This document shows, in pieces, positions 7,556-16,672 of a DNA stretch of 64,000 bases (position 1 is its first letter; each line of letters begins with the position of its first letter). The stretch comes from Candidatus Saccharibacteria bacterium oral taxon 488 (GTDB lineage Bacteria > Patescibacteriota > Saccharimonadia > Saccharimonadales > Saccharimonadaceae). The stretch lies in assembly GCA_010202115.1 (NCBI GenBank), contig CP047917.1:744001-808000 (forward strand), in the 5' to 3' direction. A program made the translations under genes and the position numbers. Below the pieces are notes generated by a model. It did not search any database and had not been told where the DNA came from. It saw only the letters and a list, made by a program, of their open reading frames with translations.

Positions 7556-9978
7556 GGTCGTCTGTCTCCGCCGCCCGGAGGATTGGTTGGGCCGGGCGAG
7601 GTGCCGCCACTGCCACCACCCGAACCGCCACCGCTGCCACCGCCACTGCCATTGCCGCCGCCTGGATTTTGGTCGTCATTACCTGTGCTGCCACACGACG
7701 CAGTCTTTCGCGAATGTTTCGTCGCATCAAATTTGTCTTCGCTGATGGTGATGAGCCGCTTGGTAGCTAGGTCACAGACGGTGATCTGCTTAGTGGTGGG
7801 CGTTTGCCGACAATCCGCAGCATTCTTGGAATATTTAGCGGCATCAAATTGATCTTCAAAAATTGACTCCACTTGCTTGGTCGCGAGGTTACAGACCTCG
7901 ATCTTTGGCTTGGTCTGATCACATTTCTCGGTCGGAATGGCGCTCGAGAGGAAATATTCTTTGTAAGCACCGGGGCTGGAATCATCAGCCAGGCCACCAT
8001 TACTACTACACACACTTCGCTGAACAACACCGCTTGGCACGTCGAAGCCAGTTTTTGCGCCTGCCAGCAGCTTGGTCATCGTCGCCCGCCAAATTGGTGC
8101 TGCCACATCCGATCCACCGCTGTTCATGACCTTATTATTGTTATTACCAACCCACACGCCGACAGCGTATTGCAGCGTATAGCCAATCGTCCAGGCATCG
8201 CGGTTATCATTGGTGGTACCCGTCTTGACCGCGACCGTTTTACCGCCCACCGTCAGGCTGCTACCAAACATCCCCGCCCGCGCGGCGTTATCCGACAGAA
8301 TGCTGGAGATGAGATAGGCGCCACCTTGGCTAATCGCTTGGCGCGTACTGGCTGTTTTCCACGACGCGTTTTTGTTGAACTTGTCCTTGACTTCAGTGAT
8401 GAGATTGAGCGATTCGTACTGCGTACCGCCATTGGCAAAGGCCGCGTAGGCGTTTGTCATCTCGCTTAGGCGCACCTCGGCCGAGCCAAGCGCCAGTGAC
8501 AATCCGTAATTTTTGTTTTCGTCCAGCGTGCTGATACCGAGTTTCTTGACAGCTTGGATGGAGCGATTGATGCCATACTTTTGCATGATCAAAACGCTCG
8601 GGATATTCAGCGACCAGCTGAGCGACTTGCGCGTCGTCACCTTGCCGTTCCAGCGGCGAGTAGCGTTGTAGGGCACGTAACCATTGAAGTCAGTTAATTT
8701 ATCATCAAAAACTGTCGCCGGCGTGATGGCGCCATCAGCCATCGCTTGCGCATAATACAGCGGCTTGAAGCTCGAGCCGGGCTGACGCGGCGTGGTCACC
8801 ATATTGACCTTACCCCACTCGGCGTTATTGTAATCAGCACTGCCAACCAGTGCCCGCACCTCGCCGGTTTTTGGATCAATGACGATACCACTGGCGTTGG
8901 TGCCGCCGAGGCGATTGATCTGCTTCATTTGTTTGGCGATATTTTCTTGGAGGAGCTGTTGGGTGTCGAGATTCAGCGAGGTCTTGACGCGGTAGCCCGA
9001 GCGCATGACTTTTTCGTAGCCATATTTGTCGCTGAGCTGTTTGATGACCATCTCGGCAAAATGCGGCGCTGCGGAATTTGTGTGAGCCGCGCCGCCACCG
9101 GCGTATGCTAGCTGTGTGGCTTCCGCCTGCTGCTTCTGTTCCTCGGTGATAAAGCCTTCGGTCTGCATCCGACCGAGCACCGTCCTTTGGCGCTGCTTGG
9201 CGTATTCGGCGTTGCCGCTGATCGGCGAATAGCGGCTTGGCGCCGGCAGCACACCAACCAGCATACTGCTCTCGGCCAGTGTCAAATCCTTCGGGGACTT
9301 ATTGAAATAAACCTTGGCCGCCTCCTCGATACCAAAGGCGTTTTCACCAAAGTACACCGAGTTGAGGTACATCATCAAGATCTGCTCTTTACTATAATTC
9401 TGTTCAATGGCGATGGCCATAAATAGCTCTTGGTATTTGCGCATAAAGCTATGCTCATTGCTGAGCAAGTTATTCTTGACCAACTGCTGCGTCAAGGTCG
9501 ACCCGCCACCGTGCCGCGTAATCGCCGCTCGGAAAATACTAAAGATATTAAAGCCGCTGTGCTTATAAAAATCTTTATCCTCACTGGCGATCAGCGCCTT
9601 TTTCATACTCTCAGAGATGTCTTTGAGCTGCACCAAGTTCCGCCGCTCGGCATTACCAACGCTATAAATCACCTTATCCTTGGCGTCAGTCAGCACGATA
9701 CCGGTATTATTGCGGTTCATCAGCCGCTCCTGATCACCGATGTCGCGCGCATAATAAAAATAGCTAGCAATTGGCACGATGATCAAAAACAGTAGAATCG
9801 GCAGCAGGCACACCATAATTTTTTTCGGCCGACTCAGCCGCCAAAACCACAAAAAGTGTTTGTGTTGACGCGGTAATTTACCGGGTTTTGCCTTGACTTG
9901 ACCGAGATTGGCATACCGACCCATGTGCGGCGGCTGCTTCTTTATCGGAGCTCGTTTTCCCTTGCCTAATTGCACCAT
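7552..9978 (-). CDS. class A penicillin-binding protein (transglycosylase/transpeptidase)
   Basis: An 808-residue bifunctional peptidoglycan synthase. A basic cytoplasmic tail is followed by one transmembrane anchor (about 53-77), then a GT51 glycosyltransferase domain with catalytic EDKDFYKH at about 133-140 and GGGSTLTQQ near 158. The penicillin-binding transpeptidase domain has S402-x-x-K405 (PGSSFKP), SLN near 456 and KTGTTND near 586. Two short repeated segments (K-Q-V/I-x-VCxLATK) follow from about 690, and the tail is a Gly/Ser/Pro-rich linker with GGGS repeats. The odd tail may span the wall. It sits between ruvC and ruvA, overlapping ruvA by 4 nt; an extended -10 lies 6 nt before the ATG. 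Confidence 0.96.
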   Translation of the reverse strand: MVQLGKGKRAPIKKQPPHMGRYANLGQVKAKPGKLPRQHKHFLWFWRLSRPKKIMVCLLPILLFLIIVPIASYFYYARDIGDQERLMNRNNTGIVLTDAKDKVIYSVGNAERRNLVQLKDISESMKKALIASEDKDFYKHSGFNIFSIFRAAITRHGGGSTLTQQLVKNNLLSNEHSFMRKYQELFMAIAIEQNYSKEQILMMYLNSVYFGENAFGIEEAAKVYFNKSPKDLTLAESSMLVGVLPAPSRYSPISGNAEYAKQRQRTVLGRMQTEGFITEEQKQQAEATQLAYAGGGAAHTNSAAPHFAEMVIKQLSDKYGYEKVMRSGYRVKTSLNLDTQQLLQENIAKQMKQINRLGGTNASGIVIDPKTGEVRALVGSADYNNAEWGKVNMVTTPRQPGSSFKPLYYAQAMADGAITPATVFDDKLTDFNGYVPYNATRRWNGKVTTRKSLSWSLNIPSVLIMQKYGINRSIQAVKKLGISTLDENKNYGLSLALGSAEVRLSEMTNAYAAFANGGTQYESLNLITEVKDKFNKNASWKTASTRQAISQGGAYLISSILSDNAARAGMFGSSLTVGGKTVAVKTGTTNDNRDAWTIGYTLQYAVGVWVGNNNNKVMNSGGSDVAAPIWRATMTKLLAGAKTGFDVPSGVVQRSVCSSNGGLADDSSPGAYKEYFLSSAIPTEKCDQTKPKIEVCNLATKQVESIFEDQFDAAKYSKNAADCRQTPTTKQITVCDLATKRLITISEDKFDATKHSRKTASCGSTGNDDQNPGGGNGSGGGSGGGSGGGSGGTSPGPTNPPGGGDRRP

Positions 9979-9984
9979 ATATCA

Positions 9985-9993
9985 ATTATACCA
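9985..9993 (-). promoter_or_regulatory. extended -10 of the PBP gene
   Basis: TGGTATAAT on the minus strand, 6 nt before the PBP start codon. It overlaps the last codons of ruvC. No Shine-Dalgarno lies between it and the ATG. Confidence 0.7.
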
Positions 9994-10468
9994 CGCTGGG
10001 GCGCGTCATCGCTGCGTGGGTGATGGCCGCCGCCAGCGCATCGGCGCAGTCATCTGGTTTTGGTGCTTGGCTGAGACCTAGATTGAGGCGCACCATTTCT
10101 TGGATCTGCTTTTTGTCAGCCTTGCCATAGCCAGTCAGTGTCTGTTTGATCTGGAGCGGCGTGTATTCACTGATCACGAGGCCCGCTTTGTGTCCAGTCA
10201 GCATGGCCACGCCACGAGCATGGGCCACAGAAATAGCAGTGGTGACATTACGCGCAAAAAACAACTTTTCAATTGACATCACCTCAGGTCTGGTCTCAGC
10301 GATGATCTCCGTCAGGCCATCAAAAATCTCCGCCAGCCGCTCGTCCAGTGGCGTGTGCGCTGGCGTCTTGATCACACCAGCCGTCACCAGCCGGTAGCCG
10401 CCCCGCTTCGTGTCAATCACACCAAAGCCCAAGATACCAGTCCCCGGATCAATGCCAATAATTCTCAT
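9986..10468 (-). CDS. ruvC: crossover junction endodeoxyribonuclease RuvC
   Basis: A 160-residue Holliday junction resolvase of the RNase H fold. The first catalytic Asp is in IIGIDPGTG (residues 3-11), the Glu in SIEKLFFARN (near 66-75), and the C-terminal acidic pair in KPDDCADALAAAI (near 138-150). The start is placed at ATG 10468 because an extended -10 lies 6 nt upstream and the protein then begins MRIIGIDPG like other RuvC proteins; an upstream start in the same frame would add 10 unrelated residues. It lies upstream of the PBP gene and ruvA. Confidence 0.97.
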   Translation of the reverse strand: MRIIGIDPGTGILGFGVIDTKRGGYRLVTAGVIKTPAHTPLDERLAEIFDGLTEIIAETRPEVMSIEKLFFARNVTTAISVAHARGVAMLTGHKAGLVISEYTPLQIKQTLTGYGKADKKQIQEMVRLNLGLSQAPKPDDCADALAAAITHAAMTRPSVV

Positions 10469-10474
10469 GCGTTT

Positions 10475-10483
10475 ATTATAGCA
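10475..10483 (-). promoter_or_regulatory. extended -10 of ruvC
   Basis: TGCTATAAT on the minus strand, 6 nt before ATG 10468. Its position decides the ruvC start and predicts a leaderless mRNA. Confidence 0.7.
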
Positions 10484-10537
10484 CCCGGCCGGTGACAATA
10501 ATTAATGCGAGGGCCACCTCGACGAGCTCGTGCCAGG

Positions 10538-12433
10538 TTATCGCTTGCCGCGCGTGATGGCGTGTTTTAGCCGCGTAGCAGCTCGGCCAATTTCCCAGCG
10601 CCACTGCCAGCCAGCATAACCAACCGCCAGCAGACTGACGCCGCCGAGCACCCACCAGCCCCACATCGCGCCCGTCACCTGCTTGACCTGTTCCGGCGCA
10701 AAGCCAGTTTTTGGTGCAGTAGCCAGCGCGACCTTGCGGCAGCGCTTTGTCTTTGGATTGCGCTCAAAGCCTTCGGCACACTCCTTCAACACGTCACTAT
10801 CAGCGGCAATTTTTTTACAGCGCCCGGTGGCGGGATTACGAAACTTACCGTCGGGACATGGCTTCAGAGTTTTGGCGGCTGCGGCTGCAATCGACCGACA
10901 CCGACCGGTTATCTCGCTCCGATAGTACCCTTCACGGCACGGCGTTTGGGTTTTGAGCTTGCTGATATTGCGGCACCGACCAGTTTCTGATGAACGATAT
11001 TGACCGGGCTTACACGGCGCGAGCTCTGGCTCGTTCACGATATTACGGCAGCGACCCGTCTCCGGTGAACGGTACTGCCCCGGACGGCACGGCGTCGGCA
11101 CTGGCTCCACCGACTCCTTGACGCAACGGCCCGTGAGCTCGTGACGCACATAGCCCGCCTTGCAATCTGGCCACTGCTTGAATTCATTAGGCCGAGCCGG
11201 TGTCGGTGAAAATGTTACCTTCCATTCCCCGTCAAGCAAACTCCACGACGAATCCTTGGCCAGGCCAGTAAATGACGTCTGGTCGATCTCATTGCCGCTC
11301 TCGTCCAGCACGTACACCTCGCCGGCGTCGGTTTTTGCCAGTTTGAGATTTGTCTCTGCCAGCCGAACGACATGCAGCGCCCCGGCTGCCAGCTCAATAT
11401 TCTTGAATGTATGCGTCGTGTCCTTGTGCTTACCCCGACCTTTGACGAGAATGGTGCAGCCCGTAAGGTCGAGGTCACTAGTCCCGGCGTTAATGATCTC
11501 GATAAACGGTGTGTCGACATTGGTCGCGATCTCATGCAACTTCAAGCCGCTGCAACGATTACTCGGTGGCGTCGGATCAACTGGCGGACGTGGCTCGTCA
11601 GGCTCGGTACAGGCTGGCAGTTCACGTAAGTGCGGCGCCTCGCCGACCGAAAAATCGCTGACGTTATTATCCGTATCAGTCACCACGCCATTTGTTTGGC
11701 AGCGCCAGGCGTGTAGCTTGCCACCTAGCGTAATTGGACTACCTTCGCGCGCTGACACCGCGCCCCAGCCCACCAGATCCGACACCCGCCCATCACTCAT
11801 CACCAATTTGACAGAGCCGCCGGTTTTTGCCAGCACTTTCTGGCTATCAAACCGCAGGTCGGCCTGCTCATCGGTTAGCCGGCTATCACCGACCACCAAC
11901 GCCCCGCCCGCCGGCACTACTAGGTCGGTCGAGATTGTTTTGAGCGTCGTCACCTGTCCCTTCTGATTAACATACTGCAGCGTCCAGCCCGTCAGATTGA
12001 CAGGTTGCGATGACGGATTATAGAGTTCGACGTAGGTGCCGCGCGCTGTATCGAGGCCGACTTTGGTGATCAAGAGTTTGGCCGATGTGCGAGCCGCAGC
12101 TGGTGGCGCAGGAGGTTCAGAAGGCGTTGGCTTGACTGGTGTGGGTGTTGATGGATCTCTGGGCGGTATTGACGGAGCGGGTGTAGGCGTAGACGTACCG
12201 CCAGAAGCTGTGTCCGGCGTCGCCGCTGCTGGGACTAGTGGCCTAGTCGGAGCTACCGGGCTGGGCGTTGGCTTGGCTGGACGCGGCGCAGGCGTGTCCG
12301 TTGGCGCAACCGATGTTGAGCCGCTAGCAGGAGGTGCAGCCTCCGGTGGGGAGTCACTGGCAAACGCTACCACCGGCTGAAACACCAGCGCAATTATCGT
12401 TGACATAAGTAGTAGGCGGGTCAAAACCTTCAT
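10538..12433 (-). CDS. secreted lamin-tail-domain protein with Cys repeats and C-terminal anchor
   Basis: A 631-residue predicted surface protein. A signal peptide (about 1-25) is followed by a Pro/Thr/Ala-rich spacer and two lamin-tail (LTD) domains (about 120-255 and 292-415) with the typical YVELYNPSSQPVNLTGW and FIEIINAGTSDLDLTGC patterns. Then come six repeats of about 30 residues of the form C-x2-G-x-x-R-x4-TGRC-x-x-I (430-585), a hydrophobic segment (GWWVLGGVSLLAVGYAGW) and a basic tail. This layout fits display on the cell surface, perhaps in adhesion to the host bacterium (inference). A normal leader with TATAAT at 12465-12470 and a GGGAG ribosome site precedes the ATG. Confidence 0.88.
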   Translation of the reverse strand: MKVLTRLLLMSTIIALVFQPVVAFASDSPPEAAPPASGSTSVAPTDTPAPRPAKPTPSPVAPTRPLVPAAATPDTASGGTSTPTPAPSIPPRDPSTPTPVKPTPSEPPAPPAAARTSAKLLITKVGLDTARGTYVELYNPSSQPVNLTGWTLQYVNQKGQVTTLKTISTDLVVPAGGALVVGDSRLTDEQADLRFDSQKVLAKTGGSVKLVMSDGRVSDLVGWGAVSAREGSPITLGGKLHAWRCQTNGVVTDTDNNVSDFSVGEAPHLRELPACTEPDEPRPPVDPTPPSNRCSGLKLHEIATNVDTPFIEIINAGTSDLDLTGCTILVKGRGKHKDTTHTFKNIELAAGALHVVRLAETNLKLAKTDAGEVYVLDESGNEIDQTSFTGLAKDSSWSLLDGEWKVTFSPTPARPNEFKQWPDCKAGYVRHELTGRCVKESVEPVPTPCRPGQYRSPETGRCRNIVNEPELAPCKPGQYRSSETGRCRNISKLKTQTPCREGYYRSEITGRCRSIAAAAAKTLKPCPDGKFRNPATGRCKKIAADSDVLKECAEGFERNPKTKRCRKVALATAPKTGFAPEQVKQVTGAMWGWWVLGGVSLLAVGYAGWQWRWEIGRAATRLKHAITRGKR

Positions 12434-12496
12434 TGTGAACTCCCTGCTTGGCTTATGTTGACTGATTATATTGTAAAAGAAATTCCTCCCAAACGC

Positions 12497-12520
12497 AAAA
12501 GAGCGCCGTCGGGGACGCTC
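12497..12520 (-). terminator. intrinsic terminator after yebC
   Basis: On the minus strand a 7-bp GC-rich stem (12501-12507 with 12514-12520, one G-U pair) with a 6-nt loop is followed by TTTT. It lies 33 nt downstream of the yebC stop, upstream of the LTD protein gene. Confidence 0.65.
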
Positions 12521-12552
12521 AATACATAGTCAATGTATAGCCTGAGCGAAGA

Positions 12553-13269
12553 TTACTCCGCAGTGATGTCGGCATTGGTATGCACATTCACCACGTCGTC
12601 CAGATCATCCAGCGCATCAACTACCTTCATCAATTTCTGCGCCGTTTCTGCATCCGCGATCTCAACTGGCGTGTTGGCGATGTAGCGCAGCTCGGCGTCT
12701 TTTACCTTCAAGCCCTGCTCGACCAGCGTATTCCTAACGCTCGCCAAATCTTTCAGCTCCGTGTAAACAATAATCTCGCCGTCTTCTTCAACTGCATCCT
12801 CAGCACCAGCATCCAAAATCTGGAGGAGCAATTCCTCACCCGTGCCCTCCACGGTGATCACGCCCTTACGGGTAAACTGAAACGCCACACTGCCAGCGTC
12901 AGCGATGCGCCCACCGTTTTTGACCAGCGCGGTTTTCACTTCTGGTAAAGTACGATTGCGATTGTCGGTCGCCGTTTCGATGATGATGCCGACGCCGCCC
13001 GGGCCGTAGCCTTCATAGGTAATCTCCTCCAGCGCCGCAGCGCTTTTGTCGGCCACGCGGTCAATCGCCCGCTGGATATTAGCACTTGGCATGTTGGCGG
13101 CCTTAGCCTTTTCGATCGCCATTGCCAAACTTGCATTGAGTGTCGGGTCGGTACCGCCGCGCGCCGCGATCGCAATTTGATTACCCAACTTCGTGAAAAT
13201 CGCGCCACGCTTCGCATCAACAATTGCCTTCTGCCGGTGCGTGGTCGCCCATTTACTGTGTCCTGCCAT
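12553..13269 (-). CDS. yebC: YebC/PmpR family regulator
   Basis: A 238-residue YebC-family protein (also TACO1), known in different bacteria as a transcriptional regulator and, in recent work, as a factor helping ribosomes through proline-rich stretches. The hallmark start MAGHSKWATTHRQKA is present, with the GPGG motif near 88 (GYGPGGVGIIIE). Length is normal. A GGAGG ribosome site lies upstream of the ATG and the -10 is farther back, so this gene has a leader, unlike its neighbours. It lies in the ruvC-ruvA neighbourhood, a common arrangement. Confidence 0.95.
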   Translation of the reverse strand: MAGHSKWATTHRQKAIVDAKRGAIFTKLGNQIAIAARGGTDPTLNASLAMAIEKAKAANMPSANIQRAIDRVADKSAAALEEITYEGYGPGGVGIIIETATDNRNRTLPEVKTALVKNGGRIADAGSVAFQFTRKGVITVEGTGEELLLQILDAGAEDAVEEDGEIIVYTELKDLASVRNTLVEQGLKVKDAELRYIANTPVEIADAETAQKLMKVVDALDDLDDVVNVHTNADITAE

Positions 13270-13326
13270 GTGTCTATGCCTCCAGAAAATTCGTTTCTTT
13301 TAGTATAGCAGAAAATGGGCGAGGGG

Positions 13327-14322
13327 TTAACTATCGATCTGGTTGGCGGTGTCTTCTGAGAGAACGAAGCCACCACAATTTGATTCTATGCGTACCTCCC
13401 TGATATGTACCCCGTCGTAATAGCTTCCTTCATCGACATGTACACTATATCGAGAAGAGATAATACCCTCACGAGCATACGGCTCCAGCATCCTCCTGAT
13501 ATATCCCTCGATCGCTCCCTCACCCAGCTCCAGAACAACCGGTGGAAGTTGTAGAGCAGCACGCTGGCGACTCCCCGACAAAGCTTCACAATCATTTGTG
13601 ACATATGCTACAGGAGACGCCTCACTTAATTTCGCTTCCCAGGGGGCAGCCTCCTCACACTCAAGGTCTGCACTGATCCGCAGGACGTCTTTTCGCTGCC
13701 AAGAGTTCCTTTTGGCAATAGCCATCACAAAATCCGATAACTGTATGTCATCAAGTGTCAGCTCGCCTCGCTCCCGCTGCTCATTAAAGTCATGAATAAA
13801 TTGACGTAACGTCTCATCACTAGCCTTATCAGCTGCAACGAGGGGCGCCATCACCTCGCCCATGAGTTTCGAACTGTCTTCTTTAATTAGGGCTAGTTTC
13901 TGGGCATATGCCCGGGCGGCCTCCGTCGATTCCTCAATTTGCTTTAGCCGCGCAGATGCTGCCTCTCTAATTATCCTGCACCGCTCGTCAAACTCCTTTC
14001 TAGCTTGTCTGATCCGTTCTGCTCGGTGAGTCAAAATTTCCTCGCGTTGCCGTTGAGTATCCGGCTTGGTATTGCGTTTCTCATCGTTGTATTCCCAATA
14101 TACGTCGTTCATTGCAGCAACTGTTCGGCAAAGATCATCAAACGTCATCGGAGCAGCCACCTCCTGCTCTCTCTGTGCCTTATCACCGCCCTGTGCATCC
14201 TCATGGACTTCAGCCCCATCAGGCTGTTGCTCACTATAATTATTCGATACGGCCGCCAGGCCCTCCCATGAATCCATTGAACCTTGATTACCGTTACTTC
14301 CGCCTACTCTTTCTTTGCCCAT
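13327..14322 (-). CDS. uncharacterised coiled-coil protein
   Basis: A 331-residue protein I do not recognise. Residues about 55-150 are rich in Glu, Arg and Lys with heptad-like spacing, suggesting a coiled coil; the last 150 residues look globular with alternating strands. No signal peptide or membrane segment is visible. The start is placed at ATG 14322 because GGAGG lies 7 nt upstream; a GTG 12 codons earlier (14358) is in frame but has no ribosome site. It lies between yebC and comEC, on the same strand. Confidence 0.7.
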   Translation of the reverse strand: MGKERVGGSNGNQGSMDSWEGLAAVSNNYSEQQPDGAEVHEDAQGGDKAQREQEVAAPMTFDDLCRTVAAMNDVYWEYNDEKRNTKPDTQRQREEILTHRAERIRQARKEFDERCRIIREAASARLKQIEESTEAARAYAQKLALIKEDSSKLMGEVMAPLVAADKASDETLRQFIHDFNEQRERGELTLDDIQLSDFVMAIAKRNSWQRKDVLRISADLECEEAAPWEAKLSEASPVAYVTNDCEALSGSRQRAALQLPPVVLELGEGAIEGYIRRMLEPYAREGIISSRYSVHVDEGSYYDGVHIREVRIESNCGGFVLSEDTANQIDS

Positions 14323-14481
14323 TTCATTCCTCCAAACAAAATAACGTTTAGTACTCACCAGCCACCAGTCAGGACAAGTCCATACTAGTTAACCCCGAGG
14401 GATTAGCTGAATGAACCCATAGTAGTACATCCATCAGGTTTCCTCAAGCATGAGCGGGATAGCCTACCACAATCGTCCACG

Positions 14482-15936
14482 CTACTCAACCACATTACTC
14501 TCACGCAGTCGCAGCCCGGTCTGTCGCCGCATCCACCACATCACCCCGATAATGACAAGGTAGACGATGATTACCCATAGCCAGCTCAAGTTCACCTCCA
14601 GCTGCGCCCAGTCCAACCTCGCCAGCCACGTGGCGACGCCGACCATATACTGGAGCAGCCACGTCGTCGGCACAGCGATGAGTCCAGCCACCACCGGCAC
14701 ATCTGCGCACACGCCAACCACAAAGGTCAGTAGCATCGCCAGCGGCACCAATGGCAAGATGAGCACATTCGCGATCAGCGCCACGTTACTGATCACGCCA
14801 AACGACGCCACCAAGAGCGGCCACGTCATGATCTGAGCCGACACCGTCTCGCCGATAATCTGCCGGATCACCCCGGGCAGCTTCGTGCCAAAAAAGTATC
14901 GCTGCAGCAGCGGCGCCAGGATAATCACCCCGCTAAACGCCGCAAAGCTCAATTGCCAACCAAGGTCGTTCCAGCCGAACTGCGGATTGATGAGTAGCGT
15001 CATCGCCGCAGCGACCGGTAGCAGCACCAGCGGATGAATCGTCCGGCCATAATACCACGCGGCTAGGCTCAGGCCCGCCACCAACCCAGCCCGCGACATG
15101 CTCGGACTGAGGCCGGTCATCGCCATAAAGCCAATGATCATCACACCAGCGCTCAGTGCTGCCAGATATTTCGACACTTTGATGAACAGTCGCCGCGCCA
15201 GCCGCACCAAAATCGTTAAGTTATAGCCGCTGGCCACGATGACGTGCGTCAAGCCTGCGACCTGCAGCGCCGTCATCAATTCCAGCGGTAATGCCCGCCG
15301 TAAGCCCATCAAGAACCCGAGGCCCAGCGCCGCCTCCGACTCCGGCACGTACCGTCGCACCCGCTCCGCGAACCAGTCACGCACGCCCACCGCCACGTCG
15401 CCCGGTTGCTCACGCGTCACTCGTTCAACCGCTGCCCTGGACATCCGCGCCGCAAACGCCCCAAACCCATCGGTCAACGCGCCCCGCACGGTGACCACGT
15501 CGCTACGTTTAATCGCCTGGCTATGCCTCGTCACTACCCAGACACTGCCAGGCAGCCGCCGATCGTTACTCACGATGTCACCCAACCGCAGCACTGTCTG
15601 CCCCCTTTTATCAACATCAGGATCTTCTAGCACCCGTCCACTCAGCCGTACCATTTGACCGATCAGCGTTTGATAGTGCTCCAGGCCAATCTGCCCCACA
15701 CTACCTCGCCACAGCCCAACCAGCACCCCACCGACTAGAGCTACTACGACCAGCCAGCGCCGCGCCCCAACGAGCGACGCTAGGGCCAATACCATTCCCG
15801 CCCCCAACCACATCCAACCAGCAAACAGCCCGTACGGCGCTCGCATCACGCTGATAACGCCGATGACGATGCCGACGCCAGCTGCCGCCAACAGCCACGA
15901 CACATGCAAACGCTGAGTGAGGCCGAGAGACTTCAT
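14482..15936 (-). CDS. comEC: ComEC/Rec2-type DNA uptake channel without hydrolase domain
   Basis: A 484-residue polytopic membrane protein of the ComEC/Rec2 family, the channel that passes single-stranded DNA across the membrane in natural transformation. An N-terminal membrane pair is followed by an OB-like soluble part (about 85-180) and the Competence domain with about nine membrane segments. The family signature HVIVASGYNLTILV lies near residue 231. The C-terminal metallo-beta-lactamase domain of long ComEC proteins is absent; the protein ends after the last membrane segment and a short basic tail. TATACT lies 6 nt before the ATG. Confidence 0.9.
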   Translation of the reverse strand: MKSLGLTQRLHVSWLLAAAGVGIVIGVISVMRAPYGLFAGWMWLGAGMVLALASLVGARRWLVVVALVGGVLVGLWRGSVGQIGLEHYQTLIGQMVRLSGRVLEDPDVDKRGQTVLRLGDIVSNDRRLPGSVWVVTRHSQAIKRSDVVTVRGALTDGFGAFAARMSRAAVERVTREQPGDVAVGVRDWFAERVRRYVPESEAALGLGFLMGLRRALPLELMTALQVAGLTHVIVASGYNLTILVRLARRLFIKVSKYLAALSAGVMIIGFMAMTGLSPSMSRAGLVAGLSLAAWYYGRTIHPLVLLPVAAAMTLLINPQFGWNDLGWQLSFAAFSGVIILAPLLQRYFFGTKLPGVIRQIIGETVSAQIMTWPLLVASFGVISNVALIANVLILPLVPLAMLLTFVVGVCADVPVVAGLIAVPTTWLLQYMVGVATWLARLDWAQLEVNLSWLWVIIVYLVIIGVMWWMRRQTGLRLRESNVVE

Positions 15937-15942
15937 ATTGTT

Positions 15943-15948
15943 AGTATA
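15943..15948 (-). promoter_or_regulatory. -10 box of comEC
   Basis: TATACT on the minus strand, 6 nt before the comEC ATG. It lacks the TG extension, but the spacing again predicts a leaderless mRNA. Confidence 0.5.
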
Positions 15949-15993
15949 CGCGAAGTGCGGCCAGACTTACATCAAATCACCTGAAATGGATAC

Positions 15994-16024
15994 AATAAAA
16001 AATCCTAGTTCATGAACTAGGATT
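15994..16024 (-). terminator. intrinsic terminator after tRNA-Lys
   Basis: A perfect 24-bp palindrome (16001-16024, 12-nt arms beginning AATCCTAGTTCA) is followed on the minus strand by a run of T. It begins about 11 nt after the encoded CCA of tRNA-Lys. Confidence 0.85.
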
Positions 16025-16034
16025 GTACTCCACT

Positions 16035-16111
16035 TGGAGGGCCCACCGGGGCTTGAACCCGGGACACCCTGCTTAAAAGGCAGGTGCTCTAACCAACTGA
16101 GCTATGGGCCC
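16035..16111 (-). tRNA. tRNA-Lys (TTT)
   Basis: A 77-nt cloverleaf with the 3' CCA encoded. The acceptor stem is GGGCCCA against TGGGCCC, and the D arm AGCTCAGTTGGTTAGAGC is standard. The anticodon stem CCTGC/GCAGG encloses CTTTTAA, giving anticodon TTT. The T arm CCGGG-TTCAAGC-CCCGG is canonical. Confidence 0.97.
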
Positions 16112-16180
16112 GCACATGACGCGCAGCGCAACGAAGCGAGAACGCGACTTTTCACATTTTATCACAGAGGAGCGGCATTT

Positions 16181-16672
16181 TCAACGCTTTGTTTTCTTGG
16201 CAGCGGGCGCCTTGGTATGAAGCGGCAAGCTCATATCAAGTAGCCCCGCCACTAGTCCAACGGTCGCCGCATAGTACCACCAGTCGCTCAGCAATTTGTA
16301 CGTCTGCATCGCCTCCGCGTCCAAGGTCATAAATTTGCCCAGCGGCCGCACCAGCACCGCCGCTGCTAAGACACCGACCAGCACCGCCGAGATCAGCCGT
16401 AGCAACTTGCCAGGTCCCTTTGGCCCAGTGATTAATAATAGCACCAGCGGCCCCACCGTCAGGATAATCGTCGCCACGACACCATTCGGTAGCCCTGCTA
16501 CGTTACTGATGCCCAGCCCACCGATCACCCCGGCCAACCACTCGGCCCACAATTCCGCCAGCAGTGCACCGGCTGCCAGCGCTAGTGCCAACACACCAAA
16601 TCGCCGGTTCAACACGAACGCTAGTGCCGTCACCACCACGGCCACGCCACCAAATAACAACACTATGCTCAT
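16181..16672 (-). CDS. uncharacterised membrane protein
   Basis: A 163-residue protein with about four to five hydrophobic helices covering residues 1-145 and a basic, Ala/Lys-rich cytoplasmic tail. I recognise no family. Its start overlaps the stop of the DUF192 gene by 4 nt (ATGA), so the two are probably translated together. The second helix region (ALAAGALLAELWAEWLAG) is followed by a loop with GLPNG. The overall shape resembles CvpA-like small polytopic proteins, but I see no decisive motif. Confidence 0.75.
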   Translation of the reverse strand: MSIVLLFGGVAVVVTALAFVLNRRFGVLALALAAGALLAELWAEWLAGVIGGLGISNVAGLPNGVVATIILTVGPLVLLLITGPKGPGKLLRLISAVLVGVLAAAVLVRPLGKFMTLDAEAMQTYKLLSDWWYYAATVGLVAGLLDMSLPLHTKAPAAKKTKR

